Shown: positions 29,413 through 39,038 of the stretch, piece after piece
Layout of the letters: the number at the start of each line of letters is the position of its first letter
Numbering within the stretch: position 1 is the first letter of the stretch
DNA from: Bombiscardovia apis
Lineage (GTDB): Bacteria > Actinomycetota > Actinomycetes > Actinomycetales > Bifidobacteriaceae
Length of the DNA: 64,000 nucleotides
Direction of reading: 5' to 3'
Assembly: GCF_033095945.1 (NCBI RefSeq)
Contig: NZ_AP026800.1
Coordinates: 496,001 to 560,000, forward strand
The notes under the pieces: generated by a model
Databases searched by the model: none
Seen by the model: only the letters and a program-made list of their open reading frames with translations
Told to the model about the DNA's origin: nothing
Made by a program: the position numbers and the translations under genes

Positions 29413-32400
29413 ATGACACAAGCTAGGCACATAGACAGCGAACAGGCCCTTGAGGCCGTGGTCCAGCTGATGGATGGAAGCCTCCTGCGCGAAGACGGGA
29501 GCCCTTGTGGTGTCTTGTGTTTGGCTGGTCCGCCTCGCTCGGGCAAGACCACGTTCGCAACCCGCGCTCTGCTGCTTGGTCTCGAACGCTACGGCGATGG
29601 CGGCGCCAGGCTGCTAGTCTCGGGCAGACATGCTGCCGATAAGCTCAGCCGCCAAGTTATATCCCATCTGAAAGTCTCGGGCCAAACCCGCCCGGTGGGA
29701 ACCTTGCAGGCCTTAGCTTTTCAACTCCTGAGCGCTTACTGTCAACTACTGCCCGACCATGCTTTGCCCAAGCTGCTTAACGGTGCTGAGCAAGATGCCC
29801 TCTTGCGCGCCGTTATGGCCCAACATATTGCCCACGTGCAAGCCGGAGATGATTGCTCATCCTGCCAGTTGTTGCAACGATACTTTGCCAGTGAGCTCGG
29901 TTGGGCTGGAGTAGTGACCAAGGCCCAGGGCAGCAGCGACCAGCAAGGCTTAGCTGACCAGATAGACGACGAATTTATTGCCCAGTTGCGAGACATGTTG
30001 GCCCGCATGATTGAGCTGGGATTGGATCCGCTTGACCAAGACCCGGTGCTGAACGCTCTGAGCCGCCAGGAGCTCGACCTCGATGCCCACGACCGACTCA
30101 ATCTTCAGTGGCGACTGGCTTTCGCGCTCTGGAAGGAATACGCTGAGCAGATTCGCGTTGCATACCCTGGCGAGTATCGCTTAGACCCCTCTATGCTGCT
30201 GATTGTGGCCTGCCAAGCGATTGAAGCCCACAGCGAGATTGCTCTGCCCCAACTGCTGGTGATTGACGACTGGCAGGATTTAACGATGGCTGGAATGGGC
30301 TTTATTCAAGCCCTCAACGCCCAAGGTACCCGCTTGATTATGGTGGGCAATGCAGATGAATCAGTGCAGACTTTCCGCGGTTCCTATCCCGAGTTCTTGG
30401 CTGCGCGCATAGAGCAAGTGCCGCTGGCCTCGCAAGAAAATGGTGACCTCGCGTCTGCGCGACCGGCCTTACTGCCGCCTGCTCTTGGTTGCTTGGGTGC
30501 GGTCTGCTTCCAACTGCCATACCGCCCCATCGCCTGCTCTGCCCAGACCGGCAGCAATGAGTCACATTCGGCAGATGTAGATAATGTGCCCGCTTCCTAT
30601 GCCGACCTCCTCGCAGCCCGGGTGAGCCTTAGTATTCGCAACGAAGATGACCAGGCTCAAGCCCTCTTTGATCGCCCTGGCAAGATGCCTCATTGGCCTG
30701 CAACGACCCCCATCACTGCCTTAGATGCTGACGACGCCCTCCTTGCAGACGGTACCGTTTCCACGCGGCTCTTCCATACGCCAGACCAAGAGGAAGACGA
30801 CCTCATCTGGCAAATCAAGCACGAATACCTTACCCAGCACTGGCAGTGGAACGATATGGCGGTCATTGCCCACGACAACGCGACCGTGCATGCTATCGGG
30901 CAAAAGCTGCGTGCAGAAGGCGTGCCGGTGCGCTATTCCTCCATCGATCGCCCCCTTAAAGATGAGCCCAGCGTCCAAGGTCTGTTTGCCCTGCTCGAAT
31001 TGGCCCAAGCCCGCAACGGTTGCAGTCCGGCTCTGGCTGACCTTCCGGCAGCAGCTCAAGCCCGGTGGATGCACCAACGCTTCAACACCCTGCTGGCGAG
31101 CCCACTTATCGAAGCGATACTGCCCAACGCTCAGGGGCGTAGACCGGCGCGAGTGGAGCGTATCGAAACAGTGCTCACTATGGCCAAGTCCTTAGCGCGC
31201 ATCGGGCAAAGTGCGCAAGACCAGGCCCAGATGCCTGCGCAGAGTACGAGTACATCGATTACCGCTTTTAGTCATTTGCAGACGGCATGGCAGGATTATG
31301 TGAGCAAGCAGGAGCGCTCTCGCCGGCAGGCACAGGCCATTAGTGGTATCAGCGTTGATGATTCGCTGCTGGGCGGACAGGCCTCGCCCGCACCAGCAGA
31401 CACAAGACTGACTACGGATGCCTTGTATTTCCTGCTCATTCACCGGGCTGAGGGTGAATCTGAGGGGGAAGCATCGTCTTCTCAGGATGACTTGCGTGCA
31501 AGCTTCCTAGAGAGTGTGGAATCCATAGCCCGCGCTCGCACCAAAGACCCAGATGTAAGTGCCTTGCAGCATGCGCTCAAAGTAATAGAGGCCTGCGCTC
31601 AGGGCCTGGCATTATTGGGAACGAGCGAGCCAGCCTATGCGCTTTGGGAGGCCTGGAAGGCGGCGGGTAAAGCAGATGACTGGCAAGCCAAGTCGCTCGA
31701 AGCATCGCAGGAGGGTGAGCAGGCCAACGACCGCCTGGATGCTATGATGCGCCTCTTCCAATTCGCGCAATCCTCGCAAACTTTCATCGATGTCAACGAT
31801 TTTCTGGCCCAAGTGCAAGGCATGCAAATCGAGGCCGACTCCTTGGCGCATGTGGGCCCGGTCGAGCAAGCCGTGACGCTCACAACGCCGGCTGGAGCTG
31901 CTTCCCTAGCGGGCTCTTGGCCGCTGGTGTGGCTGCCCCGCCTGCAAGAGGGAGTCTGGCCTAATTTGGCTGCCCGAGATACCCTCTTCGGAGCTGAAGA
32001 TCTGGCTGATCTCATGCTTTACGGCATTATTCGGCAGAGTGATCCCGAGGCTGCAGGCGGTCACAATCCGCGCCTGAACAGCACGCTCTACGCAGAAGAA
32101 AAAGGCCTGTTGATGGCCCTGACGCGTGCTAGGAATGAGCTGAGAATATCGGCTGTGTGGAACGACGACACGGTGCCCTCTGATTTTGTGTATGGCTTCC
32201 TGCCCGAGCATTTCCAACGGGTGAGTGACATGAGCCAGGCTGACTTTACGCAGGTTGGCAGTCAAGACGGAGCCGTGAGCCGCTTCTCTGGCTTGGAAGT
32301 GGGGCCGCGCGGTTTAGTTGCAGCTGCCCGTTCGATACTGGCTCAATACGCGGTGCAGGAGCAGAACTTACCGGCCGCCGCTGGTGCTGTTGGTGCCAAG

Positions 32401-33819
32401 CAGATAAGCGCCGAGGAGGCTGCAGACGCTGCGGCTACCTTGAGGCTCCTCCAAAAGCGGGGACTGAGCGAGGCCAATCCTGCCAACTGGCCCTTCTTCT
32501 ATGAGCAGGGGAGCGAAGACCAGGCAGAAGTTACGCAAGCTGTCGTTCAGCCCGAGGAGCCACTTCCTGCCAGCGCACCGCCTAATGCCGTGACCTTATC
32601 GCCCTCGGCGGTAGATAATATCTGGGCCTGCCCGCTCGAATGGGCTATGGGCAGCCAATTTACCGGACCTCAGCCCAGCTCGGTAGCTATGAGCTTCGGC
32701 AGTCTCATTCACAAGGTAGCCGAAGATGCTGCAAACCAGGGCTTAGACCGGCCTGAGCGAGGCAAGTTGGGCGTCGATGCGGTGGGCAACGTGGAACTTA
32801 TCGAAGCCGCTACCGACAAAATGATGGACATTTACCATGAATTAGTCCAAGGTTTCCCCGAGTTTTCAAGCCCTAAAGATGCCTACGATATACGCAGTAG
32901 GGATGCGCAAGTGCGCAAGATTGTGGGCAACATCGCATCCTATTTCGTGATGAGCTCGCTTGATGATTATGCCCATGAAAGCAACCCCGTTATTGAGGTG
33001 GGTACGTTGCTTCGCGCTGAGCAAGAGCAGCAGTTCAAGGCCATCTTTGCGCCAGCTGACTTTACGGATGTGTGGAATGCGACCTACCCTGACCATGCTT
33101 TGGAAACTGAAGAGTTCTTTGCTCTTGCTTCTGCCCTTGTGGGCGGTTTCCCGAAGGCTCTGCGGCCAGACACGGCAATCACGCTTTCGGGCCGTATTGA
33201 CCGCTTGGAAGAGCGCAGTGTGCAGGGCGTCTCCCATATTCGATTAGTGGATTATAAGACTGGTAAGAAGGGGCATTCGGGTCCGGAAGTGTTCAACGAC
33301 TTACAACTGGTGTGCTACCAGCTCGGATTGGCTTTTGCTAGTGATACGGACTCAACTCAGGCTCCCAAGGTTAGCGTTGAACGCCTCGCTTCAGCCCAGC
33401 CAGTAAGTCAAGCAGTCTTGTTTGATGTGTCTACCAAACCGGCGCCCGCCTTTGCTCGCGGCCCAGAAAACGCCTACCAGCCCGCTCTGTTTGCTGGCGG
33501 TAAGCTCAATCGTGAATATTTACCTCGCTACTATCAAAAAACCGTAGATAAGCTAGCCCGACTCGCCCCTCTGCCCGAGCAGGTACCGCCGGGAGTGAGT
33601 CAGGAATTGTGGGATTTCGTGAGGCAAAACCAGAGCGGTGACCAAGGCTTGTGGGCTCTAACGATGATTGCGCGCGTGCTCTTTGCGGCCGGCGTTAAGC
33701 TGTCGACAGGCTTGCAAGATGCGGTCTTCGATGCTGAGCGATGCCAGAAAAAAGATAGCAATGGTTCGTGTGCGGCTTGGCTGCAGTTGGCTGGCTCAGT
33801 GATGGAGGATCGGCGATGA
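29413..33819 (+). CDS. adnA: AdnA-like UvrD-family helicase with C-terminal PD-(D/E)XK nuclease
   Basis: About 1,468 residues from the ATG at 29413 (an in-frame TTG at 29359 is less likely). The motor begins with Walker A GPPRSGKTT (Lys45). Motif II reads LVIDDWQD, where DExQD is usual (Glu replaced by Asp). The C-terminus carries the RecB-type nuclease motifs SGRIDRLEE and VDYKTGKKG (about 1262-1285). The pair with the next gene matches AdnAB, the heterodimeric end-resecting motor-nuclease of actinobacteria that replaces RecBCD/AddAB in double-strand break repair. In mycobacteria AdnB is the lead motor and the AdnA ATPase is dispensable, which fits the weaker motifs here. It is longer than mycobacterial AdnA (~1,050). 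Confidence 0.85.
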   Translation: MTQARHIDSEQALEAVVQLMDGSLLREDGSPCGVLCLAGPPRSGKTTFATRALLLGLERYGDGGARLLVSGRHAADKLSRQVISHLKVSGQTRPVGTLQALAFQLLSAYCQLLPDHALPKLLNGAEQDALLRAVMAQHIAHVQAGDDCSSCQLLQRYFASELGWAGVVTKAQGSSDQQGLADQIDDEFIAQLRDMLARMIELGLDPLDQDPVLNALSRQELDLDAHDRLNLQWRLAFALWKEYAEQIRVAYPGEYRLDPSMLLIVACQAIEAHSEIALPQLLVIDDWQDLTMAGMGFIQALNAQGTRLIMVGNADESVQTFRGSYPEFLAARIEQVPLASQENGDLASARPALLPPALGCLGAVCFQLPYRPIACSAQTGSNESHSADVDNVPASYADLLAARVSLSIRNEDDQAQALFDRPGKMPHWPATTPITALDADDALLADGTVSTRLFHTPDQEEDDLIWQIKHEYLTQHWQWNDMAVIAHDNATVHAIGQKLRAEGVPVRYSSIDRPLKDEPSVQGLFALLELAQARNGCSPALADLPAAAQARWMHQRFNTLLASPLIEAILPNAQGRRPARVERIETVLTMAKSLARIGQSAQDQAQMPAQSTSTSITAFSHLQTAWQDYVSKQERSRRQAQAISGISVDDSLLGGQASPAPADTRLTTDALYFLLIHRAEGESEGEASSSQDDLRASFLESVESIARARTKDPDVSALQHALKVIEACAQGLALLGTSEPAYALWEAWKAAGKADDWQAKSLEASQEGEQANDRLDAMMRLFQFAQSSQTFIDVNDFLAQVQGMQIEADSLAHVGPVEQAVTLTTPAGAASLAGSWPLVWLPRLQEGVWPNLAARDTLFGAEDLADLMLYGIIRQSDPEAAGGHNPRLNSTLYAEEKGLLMALTRARNELRISAVWNDDTVPSDFVYGFLPEHFQRVSDMSQADFTQVGSQDGAVSRFSGLEVGPRGLVAAARSILAQYAVQEQNLPAAAGAVGAKQISAEEAADAAATLRLLQKRGLSEANPANWPFFYEQGSEDQAEVTQAVVQPEEPLPASAPPNAVTLSPSAVDNIWACPLEWAMGSQFTGPQPSSVAMSFGSLIHKVAEDAANQGLDRPERGKLGVDAVGNVELIEAATDKMMDIYHELVQGFPEFSSPKDAYDIRSRDAQVRKIVGNIASYFVMSSLDDYAHESNPVIEVGTLLRAEQEQQFKAIFAPADFTDVWNATYPDHALETEEFFALASALVGGFPKALRPDTAITLSGRIDRLEERSVQGVSHIRLVDYKTGKKGHSGPEVFNDLQLVCYQLGLAFASDTDSTQAPKVSVERLASAQPVSQAVLFDVSTKPAPAFARGPENAYQPALFAGGKLNREYLPRYYQKTVDKLARLAPLPEQVPPGVSQELWDFVRQNQSGDQGLWALTMIARVLFAAGVKLSTGLQDAVFDAERCQKKDSNGSCAAWLQLAGSVMEDRR

Positions 33820-36800
33820 AATTTACTCCCGAACAAACGGCCATTATCGAGGCCCCCGTTAACGACGACTTACTGGTTATTGCAGGCGCGGGGTCGGGTA
33901 AAACCATGACCATGACCAACCGTATCGTCTCGCTCATAAGGCGAAACATACCGCCCGAATCAATCTTGGGTCTGACCTTTACCAACAAGGCTGCCTCCGA
34001 GCTGCTTTCGCGTGTATCTGCTGCTGTTGCATCTCAAGGTCAGAGCGATTCCGATGACTCCTTGCGAGCGTTTTTGAAGCCGGAAGTGCGCACTTACGAT
34101 GCCTTCTTCCAGTCAATTGTGCGCCAATACGGCCTGCTGGTGGGTATGGATCAGGCCACGCAGCCCTTGAGTGAGGCTGGGGCTTTTCAGCTAGCGGCCA
34201 ACGTGGTTCAAGACCACCTCGACGAACTCTTTCCTCGCACTGCGCAGAGCCTTGAAGAGGCTTTGAATGGCGATTCTGCGATCGAAGATGAGGGCTCCGA
34301 TGATGACTCTTTGGGTGCTTTCACGAGTACCGTCAACCAGCTGCTGGCACTTTCTCGCGCCTGCTCTGATGCGATGATTAGTCGCGAGTGCCCCACTTTT
34401 GACGACGCTGTAGAACGCGTTCGGAGCTGGGATGCGGCATTTTTAGCTCAATTAGACAGCCTGCTTGCTGGCGGGCAAGTGCCCAGCAAGTGTCCCACAG
34501 TTGCTGCTATATCTAAGCCTAAGCGGGCAGTAAAATCGCGCAAGGAGACACCAGCAGGCAAGTTTGCTGAATTTATGAACATCCGCCACGACTACCGGCT
34601 CTACCAAGTCGACAAGCTGCGGCAAGTGGTGCGCAAACGCGAGAGACTGCTTACGCTGGCCCAGTATTATCAGGAGGCCAAACGCCAGGCTGGAATGGCG
34701 GAATTCAGCGACTTTACCTTGGCTGCTTTCCAGCTGGTTACGCGCTTTCCTGCCATCGGTGCCAGCTTCCGTCGCCGGTTTACCCACGTCTTTTTGGACG
34801 AATACCAGGACACCTCCACCACGCAAGCACTACTCTTAGCTGCCATCTTCCACCCCGAATCAGCGGGAGACGAGGAGGGGCGCCGGGAGGATCCTTACGA
34901 TGAGCCGCTCGCCACGCAAGCAGGGCCTAGGCGCTCAGCCGTTACAGCAGTTGGAGATCCTTACCAATCTATCTACGCTTGGCGTGGAGCATCGCCGGGC
35001 GCTTTTAAGACCTTCCAGCGCGAGTTTGGCATGGATACCAATGCTCAGGGCTTGGCGGCAGGCACGGCAAGTTTCGGTAGTTTACCGCAAGACCCTTTGA
35101 CGCTCTCGCAAACTTTCCGCAATGCACATCTTGTCTTGGACGCTGCCAACTTCTTAACTGAACCTTTAAACGCTGCAAGCGAACTGGGTAAGCCCTCAAC
35201 CAGCGCCCTTTTGGAGGAGGTGTCGGTAAAAGAACTGAGCACTCGCGAAGATGCTGACCAAGGTACTCTCGGACTCTTGGGATACCAGACCTTAGGCCAA
35301 GAAGTCGACGGCGTAGTCCGCTTTGCAACCGAAGCCAAAGCCCGTTATGGCCAGTGCGACGAAGCGGGTTTCGACAAGGGTGCCCCCCATGTGGCCGTGC
35401 TCTTCCGATCCAAGACCAGCCTGCCGCGCTATCAGGAAGCCCTAGAAGCAGCTGGTTTGAGCGTGCAAGTTGTGGGTTATTCCGCCCTCTTCGACCGCCC
35501 GGAAATCATGGACTTACTGGCCCTCCTGCGCCTGACTTGCGACCACACCGACCATGCCTCCCTCTTGCGGCTGCTCGCTTCGCCGCGCTTCAATATGAGC
35601 GCTGCTGACTTGAGTGCCCTCTCGAATTTGGCTGCCCAGCTCAACCAAGAGAGTCAATACCAGGCCTTGGTCGAGGCGGGAGTAGTCGACGAAAAGCTCA
35701 CCGGAAAAGACTGGAGCAAGGCCGTACGCGACTATCGCGACCTAGTGCCCGGCAGTATTTTTTTGGTCGATGTACTCCTTCGAGACGATCTGTCCGACCT
35801 GCTCAAGAGCCGCAAGGCCGCTGGCATCAGCCCCCGTGGTCGTTTCCTCCTCATTAAGGCAGGTCAAGTGCTGGTTCAGGCGCAAGAGTACGTCGGTGCT
35901 CCCTTGCGTCAGGCCGTGTTGGGCGCTGCCCGGGCTCTGGGGCTCGACATCGATGTGGTGGTATCGCAGGCTATGCGTACTACTACGGGCCCTATCGACG
36001 CTTCTTCGGCAAAAGCTAGCCTAGCGGCGTTCTTCGGTCAGGTCGACGCTTACGTGCAGGAGTTGCCCGAAGGGGTGGGCGCGAGCTTGGCCGGGTTCGT
36101 GGCTTGGATTGATGCCATGCGGCTGAGCCCTAGCGAGCCTGCTTCGGGCTTGGATGCGCATGCCGATGTGGTGCTGATGACCATTCACCAGGCTAAGGGC
36201 TTGGAATGGGATGCTGTGGCCGTCGTCGGTATGAAAAAAGGCGTATTCCCCAGCAGTCAGGGCGACCATTTGAAGATTGACCCCGAGCAGGATTGGGATG
36301 AAGTTAGCGGCTCTATGCCTTACGAGTCTACGGCCCATACTTGGCTTGAAGACCTTACTGCTGTACCGGTTCCGGTGAGGGCAGACGCTCAAATTTTGCC
36401 GCGTTTTCCTCATGATGCCGACGGGCAATTGGCTCCAGAAGAGGCTTTTGCATCCCTGACCCTTGAGCAGATGGAAGATGAAGCCCTAGGTCAGATTCGG
36501 CAGGAGAGTGGTTTTAGCAAAGACGACGCCGTTTCACTTTCGGAAGATGATGGACAAAGTCTAGTATTTGCTTCTGATGCGCTGCCTGACTATTTGAGCC
36601 AGCGGCAGGAATACGGTCGCCGCTTGCATAAAGACGAACGCCGCTTGGCATACGTGGCCCTGACCCGCGCCCGCCATGACTTACTCTTGACTTTTAGCGA
36701 GCAGCCCGGCCAGCTGGGCCCAGCTCTGCTTCTGCGCGAAGACGAGAAGAAGGCCGCCGCTCACAGCAAAAAGGCGAAGGGTGGCAAAGGCGAGGAGCAG

Positions 36801-38147
36801 AAGCAGGGGGAGTCTGAGCGCGAACGAGTGCTTGACCAAGCCTCTAACTTCTGGCGCGAATTGCAGACTCGCTTGAGTGCTCAGTCGGAAGTGGTGAGGG
36901 CAGGAAGTGCTTGGCAGAGCCAATCTGGAGCCGATCAGTTAGAAGACGGCAGGCAATTATTTACGCCCCACGGGTGTTTTATAGGCGAGCATGCCCAAGA
37001 CTACGAGCGGGCGGTAGTGAGCCAGGCTTTAGGGGAGGCTGATCAGCTGGATGTAGAGGGCAGTGCTGAGCGGACGACCTTGTGGCCAGTAGGGCTATCT
37101 GACCAAATAGGACAGGTGCTTGCCAAGTCGGCAGAGCAGGTGAATCGGGCAGAGCGGGCCAGCAATGGCAAGCTGCACTACGATGTACATAATCCCTCTC
37201 AGGAAGACCAGCAGCTTGACCAACCCAACTCTCTATATGCACACGCAGAGCGCTTACTGAATATGGGTTCGGGGCGCTTAGGTGTGCAAGGCGACTTACT
37301 GGTGCGCGATACTCAGGCTTTGAAACAGGTGGGCGCCCAGGTGATAGGGCAGTCAGCACAATCGGTGACTGCCATTCAGGCTCGTTCGGGAGCTATGCGT
37401 GAGTCCGAAGAGCGGCGTTACTGGCGAAGTGTGGTGCGCCCGGTGCCGCAAGTGTCGTCGCCTTTAGCGCAGGCGGGCACCCTCTTCCATGCTTGGGCTG
37501 CGGACTTTATACTGCCGCAGTTGCAGGCGGATTGTGGTGCCGTTGAAGAGCCTGCCTCTGAGGGTGTAGATGCTGCTATTGCCAACGATGTAAACGTTCA
37601 GGGGCAAGACCAAGCGGCCGCGCAGGCCCTAGGAGTTGATCAGTTGGCCGAGCGGGAGCGAATGCTGAAAGAACTTGACCAACCGCAGACTCAACTGCCA
37701 GACGAGAACCGTATCGACCGCCAGCTCGTGCTTACCTGGGAGCGTCGCCTAGCCCTCTCTCCTTGGGCCCAGCGTAAGCCCGAGTGGGTGGAGCGACCCA
37801 TCGTGGCAGCAGTTGCCGGGCAAATAGTCAAGGGCAAACTCGATGCCGTCTTCGCTGGGGGTATAGAGGCAAGCGACGCAACCAAGCGCTTCACCATCGT
37901 GGATTGGAAGACCGGACACAGGCCGGTGAGCGTCCACGACCGTGAGCTCAAATTGGCCCAACTCGACCTCTATCGCCTCCTGCTTTCTCGCAAGGAGAAC
38001 ATACCACTGGAATCTATCGATGCCTGTCTTTACTATGTAAGTGAAGACGATGCTTCTCAACGTTTGATTCCCGCGACCCCTCGTAGCGAGCAAGACATTG
38101 AAGCCCAAGTGGTCCAGGGATTGCCTGAGCAGTCCGACAATGATTAG
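33816..38147 (+). CDS. adnB: AdnB-like UvrD-family helicase with C-terminal PD-(D/E)XK nuclease
   Basis: About 1,443 residues. The ATG at 33816 overlaps the stop of adnA (ATGA) and has GGAGGA upstream; the in-frame GTG at 33768 is rejected. The motor is complete: Walker A GAGSGKT (24-30, Lys29), motif II FLDEYQDTSTTQ (about 326), the GDPYQSIYAWRGA motif III region, and motif VI YVALTRARHDLLL (about 943). The nuclease motifs are KGKLDAVF and VDWKTG (about 1338-1365). It is the lead motor of the AdnAB complex processing double-strand DNA ends. A charged low-complexity insertion (Lys/Glu-rich, about 985-1015) separates motor and nuclease parts. Confidence 0.88.
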   Translation: MKFTPEQTAIIEAPVNDDLLVIAGAGSGKTMTMTNRIVSLIRRNIPPESILGLTFTNKAASELLSRVSAAVASQGQSDSDDSLRAFLKPEVRTYDAFFQSIVRQYGLLVGMDQATQPLSEAGAFQLAANVVQDHLDELFPRTAQSLEEALNGDSAIEDEGSDDDSLGAFTSTVNQLLALSRACSDAMISRECPTFDDAVERVRSWDAAFLAQLDSLLAGGQVPSKCPTVAAISKPKRAVKSRKETPAGKFAEFMNIRHDYRLYQVDKLRQVVRKRERLLTLAQYYQEAKRQAGMAEFSDFTLAAFQLVTRFPAIGASFRRRFTHVFLDEYQDTSTTQALLLAAIFHPESAGDEEGRREDPYDEPLATQAGPRRSAVTAVGDPYQSIYAWRGASPGAFKTFQREFGMDTNAQGLAAGTASFGSLPQDPLTLSQTFRNAHLVLDAANFLTEPLNAASELGKPSTSALLEEVSVKELSTREDADQGTLGLLGYQTLGQEVDGVVRFATEAKARYGQCDEAGFDKGAPHVAVLFRSKTSLPRYQEALEAAGLSVQVVGYSALFDRPEIMDLLALLRLTCDHTDHASLLRLLASPRFNMSAADLSALSNLAAQLNQESQYQALVEAGVVDEKLTGKDWSKAVRDYRDLVPGSIFLVDVLLRDDLSDLLKSRKAAGISPRGRFLLIKAGQVLVQAQEYVGAPLRQAVLGAARALGLDIDVVVSQAMRTTTGPIDASSAKASLAAFFGQVDAYVQELPEGVGASLAGFVAWIDAMRLSPSEPASGLDAHADVVLMTIHQAKGLEWDAVAVVGMKKGVFPSSQGDHLKIDPEQDWDEVSGSMPYESTAHTWLEDLTAVPVPVRADAQILPRFPHDADGQLAPEEAFASLTLEQMEDEALGQIRQESGFSKDDAVSLSEDDGQSLVFASDALPDYLSQRQEYGRRLHKDERRLAYVALTRARHDLLLTFSEQPGQLGPALLLREDEKKAAAHSKKAKGGKGEEQKQGESERERVLDQASNFWRELQTRLSAQSEVVRAGSAWQSQSGADQLEDGRQLFTPHGCFIGEHAQDYERAVVSQALGEADQLDVEGSAERTTLWPVGLSDQIGQVLAKSAEQVNRAERASNGKLHYDVHNPSQEDQQLDQPNSLYAHAERLLNMGSGRLGVQGDLLVRDTQALKQVGAQVIGQSAQSVTAIQARSGAMRESEERRYWRSVVRPVPQVSSPLAQAGTLFHAWAADFILPQLQADCGAVEEPASEGVDAAIANDVNVQGQDQAAAQALGVDQLAERERMLKELDQPQTQLPDENRIDRQLVLTWERRLALSPWAQRKPEWVERPIVAAVAGQIVKGKLDAVFAGGIEASDATKRFTIVDWKTGHRPVSVHDRELKLAQLDLYRLLLSRKENIPLESIDACLYYVSEDDASQRLIPATPRSEQDIEAQVVQGLPEQSDND

Positions 38148-38273
38148 AGTCCACGGGTTCGCCAGCTAGCCGTGCCAGACGCGTGCGGCGTAGGGTGGGA
38201 GTAAGCGGTAGAGCATCGCAAGAGAATCGGCCGTCCAGCCGCCAAACCAGTTACAAGCGTAGGTAGATCGCAG

Positions 38274-39038
38274 ATGAGCGAAATGCAAGACCAGCAGACA
38301 CCGACCCAACAGGCCAGTCAAGTAACGATTCGGCCTATGACTTGGGCAGATGTAGACCAAGTAGTGGAGGAATTCAACAATACCTGGAGTTCCAAAGATT
38401 CAGGCGAAGCGCAGATTTCCCTGCTCAACGCCCGCCATTTCGTATTGCGTTACCTCACTGAAACGACTAATGCCCGCGTCGCCGAATTAGATGGAAAATT
38501 CATGGGTGTAGCCCTAATGCGTGTGCAAGGCCAGCCCCTGCTGTTCAGTCAGGCTCAGGCCGAGCTCGATATGGTAGATAGAAGGCTGAGCGATTCCGTT
38601 CTCGGTCGCAAAAACTTACGGCGAATTACGATTTGGCACGGCTTAGAAGACGGCGTGGAGGCACAGTCTAAGGAGGCTGATGCAAGCCAGGCTGAGCTCA
38701 AGCTCTTCGTGGTTTCGCAGGCTGCTCGCGGGCGCGGCGTGGGCGGTAAACTCTGGCGCGATATGCTGAGCCAGCTCGACAGTAAGGGCGTGCAGCGCTT
38801 CTTCCTCCACACCGATTCTGCCTGCGATGTGTCGTACTACGACCATATCGGCATGGAACGTGTGGCAGCCCGTATCGCTGCTGACCAAGCTGAAAGCATT
38901 CAGGACGGCAATTTCTACGACGACATCTTTATCTATGCGGCCCCACTTTCTCAGCAGTTGCAGCGCTGGGGTATGGGTGCCAACCAGCAGGAGAGCGCCA
39001 GCGGTGAGAGTACTGAGAGTGGCGGTGACAAGCAATGA
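38274..39038 (+). CDS. GNAT-family N-acetyltransferase
   Basis: 254 residues. The N-terminal TIRPMTWADVDQVVEEF and the acetyl-CoA binding motif A, LKLFVVSQAARGRGVGGKLW, mark the GNAT fold. The substrate is not predictable. The last 25 residues are a Ser/Gln/Glu-rich tail. The stop overlaps the start of the MFS transporter gene (ATGA), so the two are translationally coupled, perhaps modifying and exporting the same compound (inference). The ribosome site is weak. The 126 bp before it, after adnB, show no obvious terminator. Confidence 0.85.
   Translation: MSEMQDQQTPTQQASQVTIRPMTWADVDQVVEEFNNTWSSKDSGEAQISLLNARHFVLRYLTETTNARVAELDGKFMGVALMRVQGQPLLFSQAQAELDMVDRRLSDSVLGRKNLRRITIWHGLEDGVEAQSKEADASQAELKLFVVSQAARGRGVGGKLWRDMLSQLDSKGVQRFFLHTDSACDVSYYDHIGMERVAARIAADQAESIQDGNFYDDIFIYAAPLSQQLQRWGMGANQQESASGESTESGGDKQ

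Noticed and set aside
38148..38273. Possible tRNA or small RNA in the spacer after adnB
   Set aside because: A GGTTCGC piece resembles a T-arm, but no cloverleaf can be built around it.
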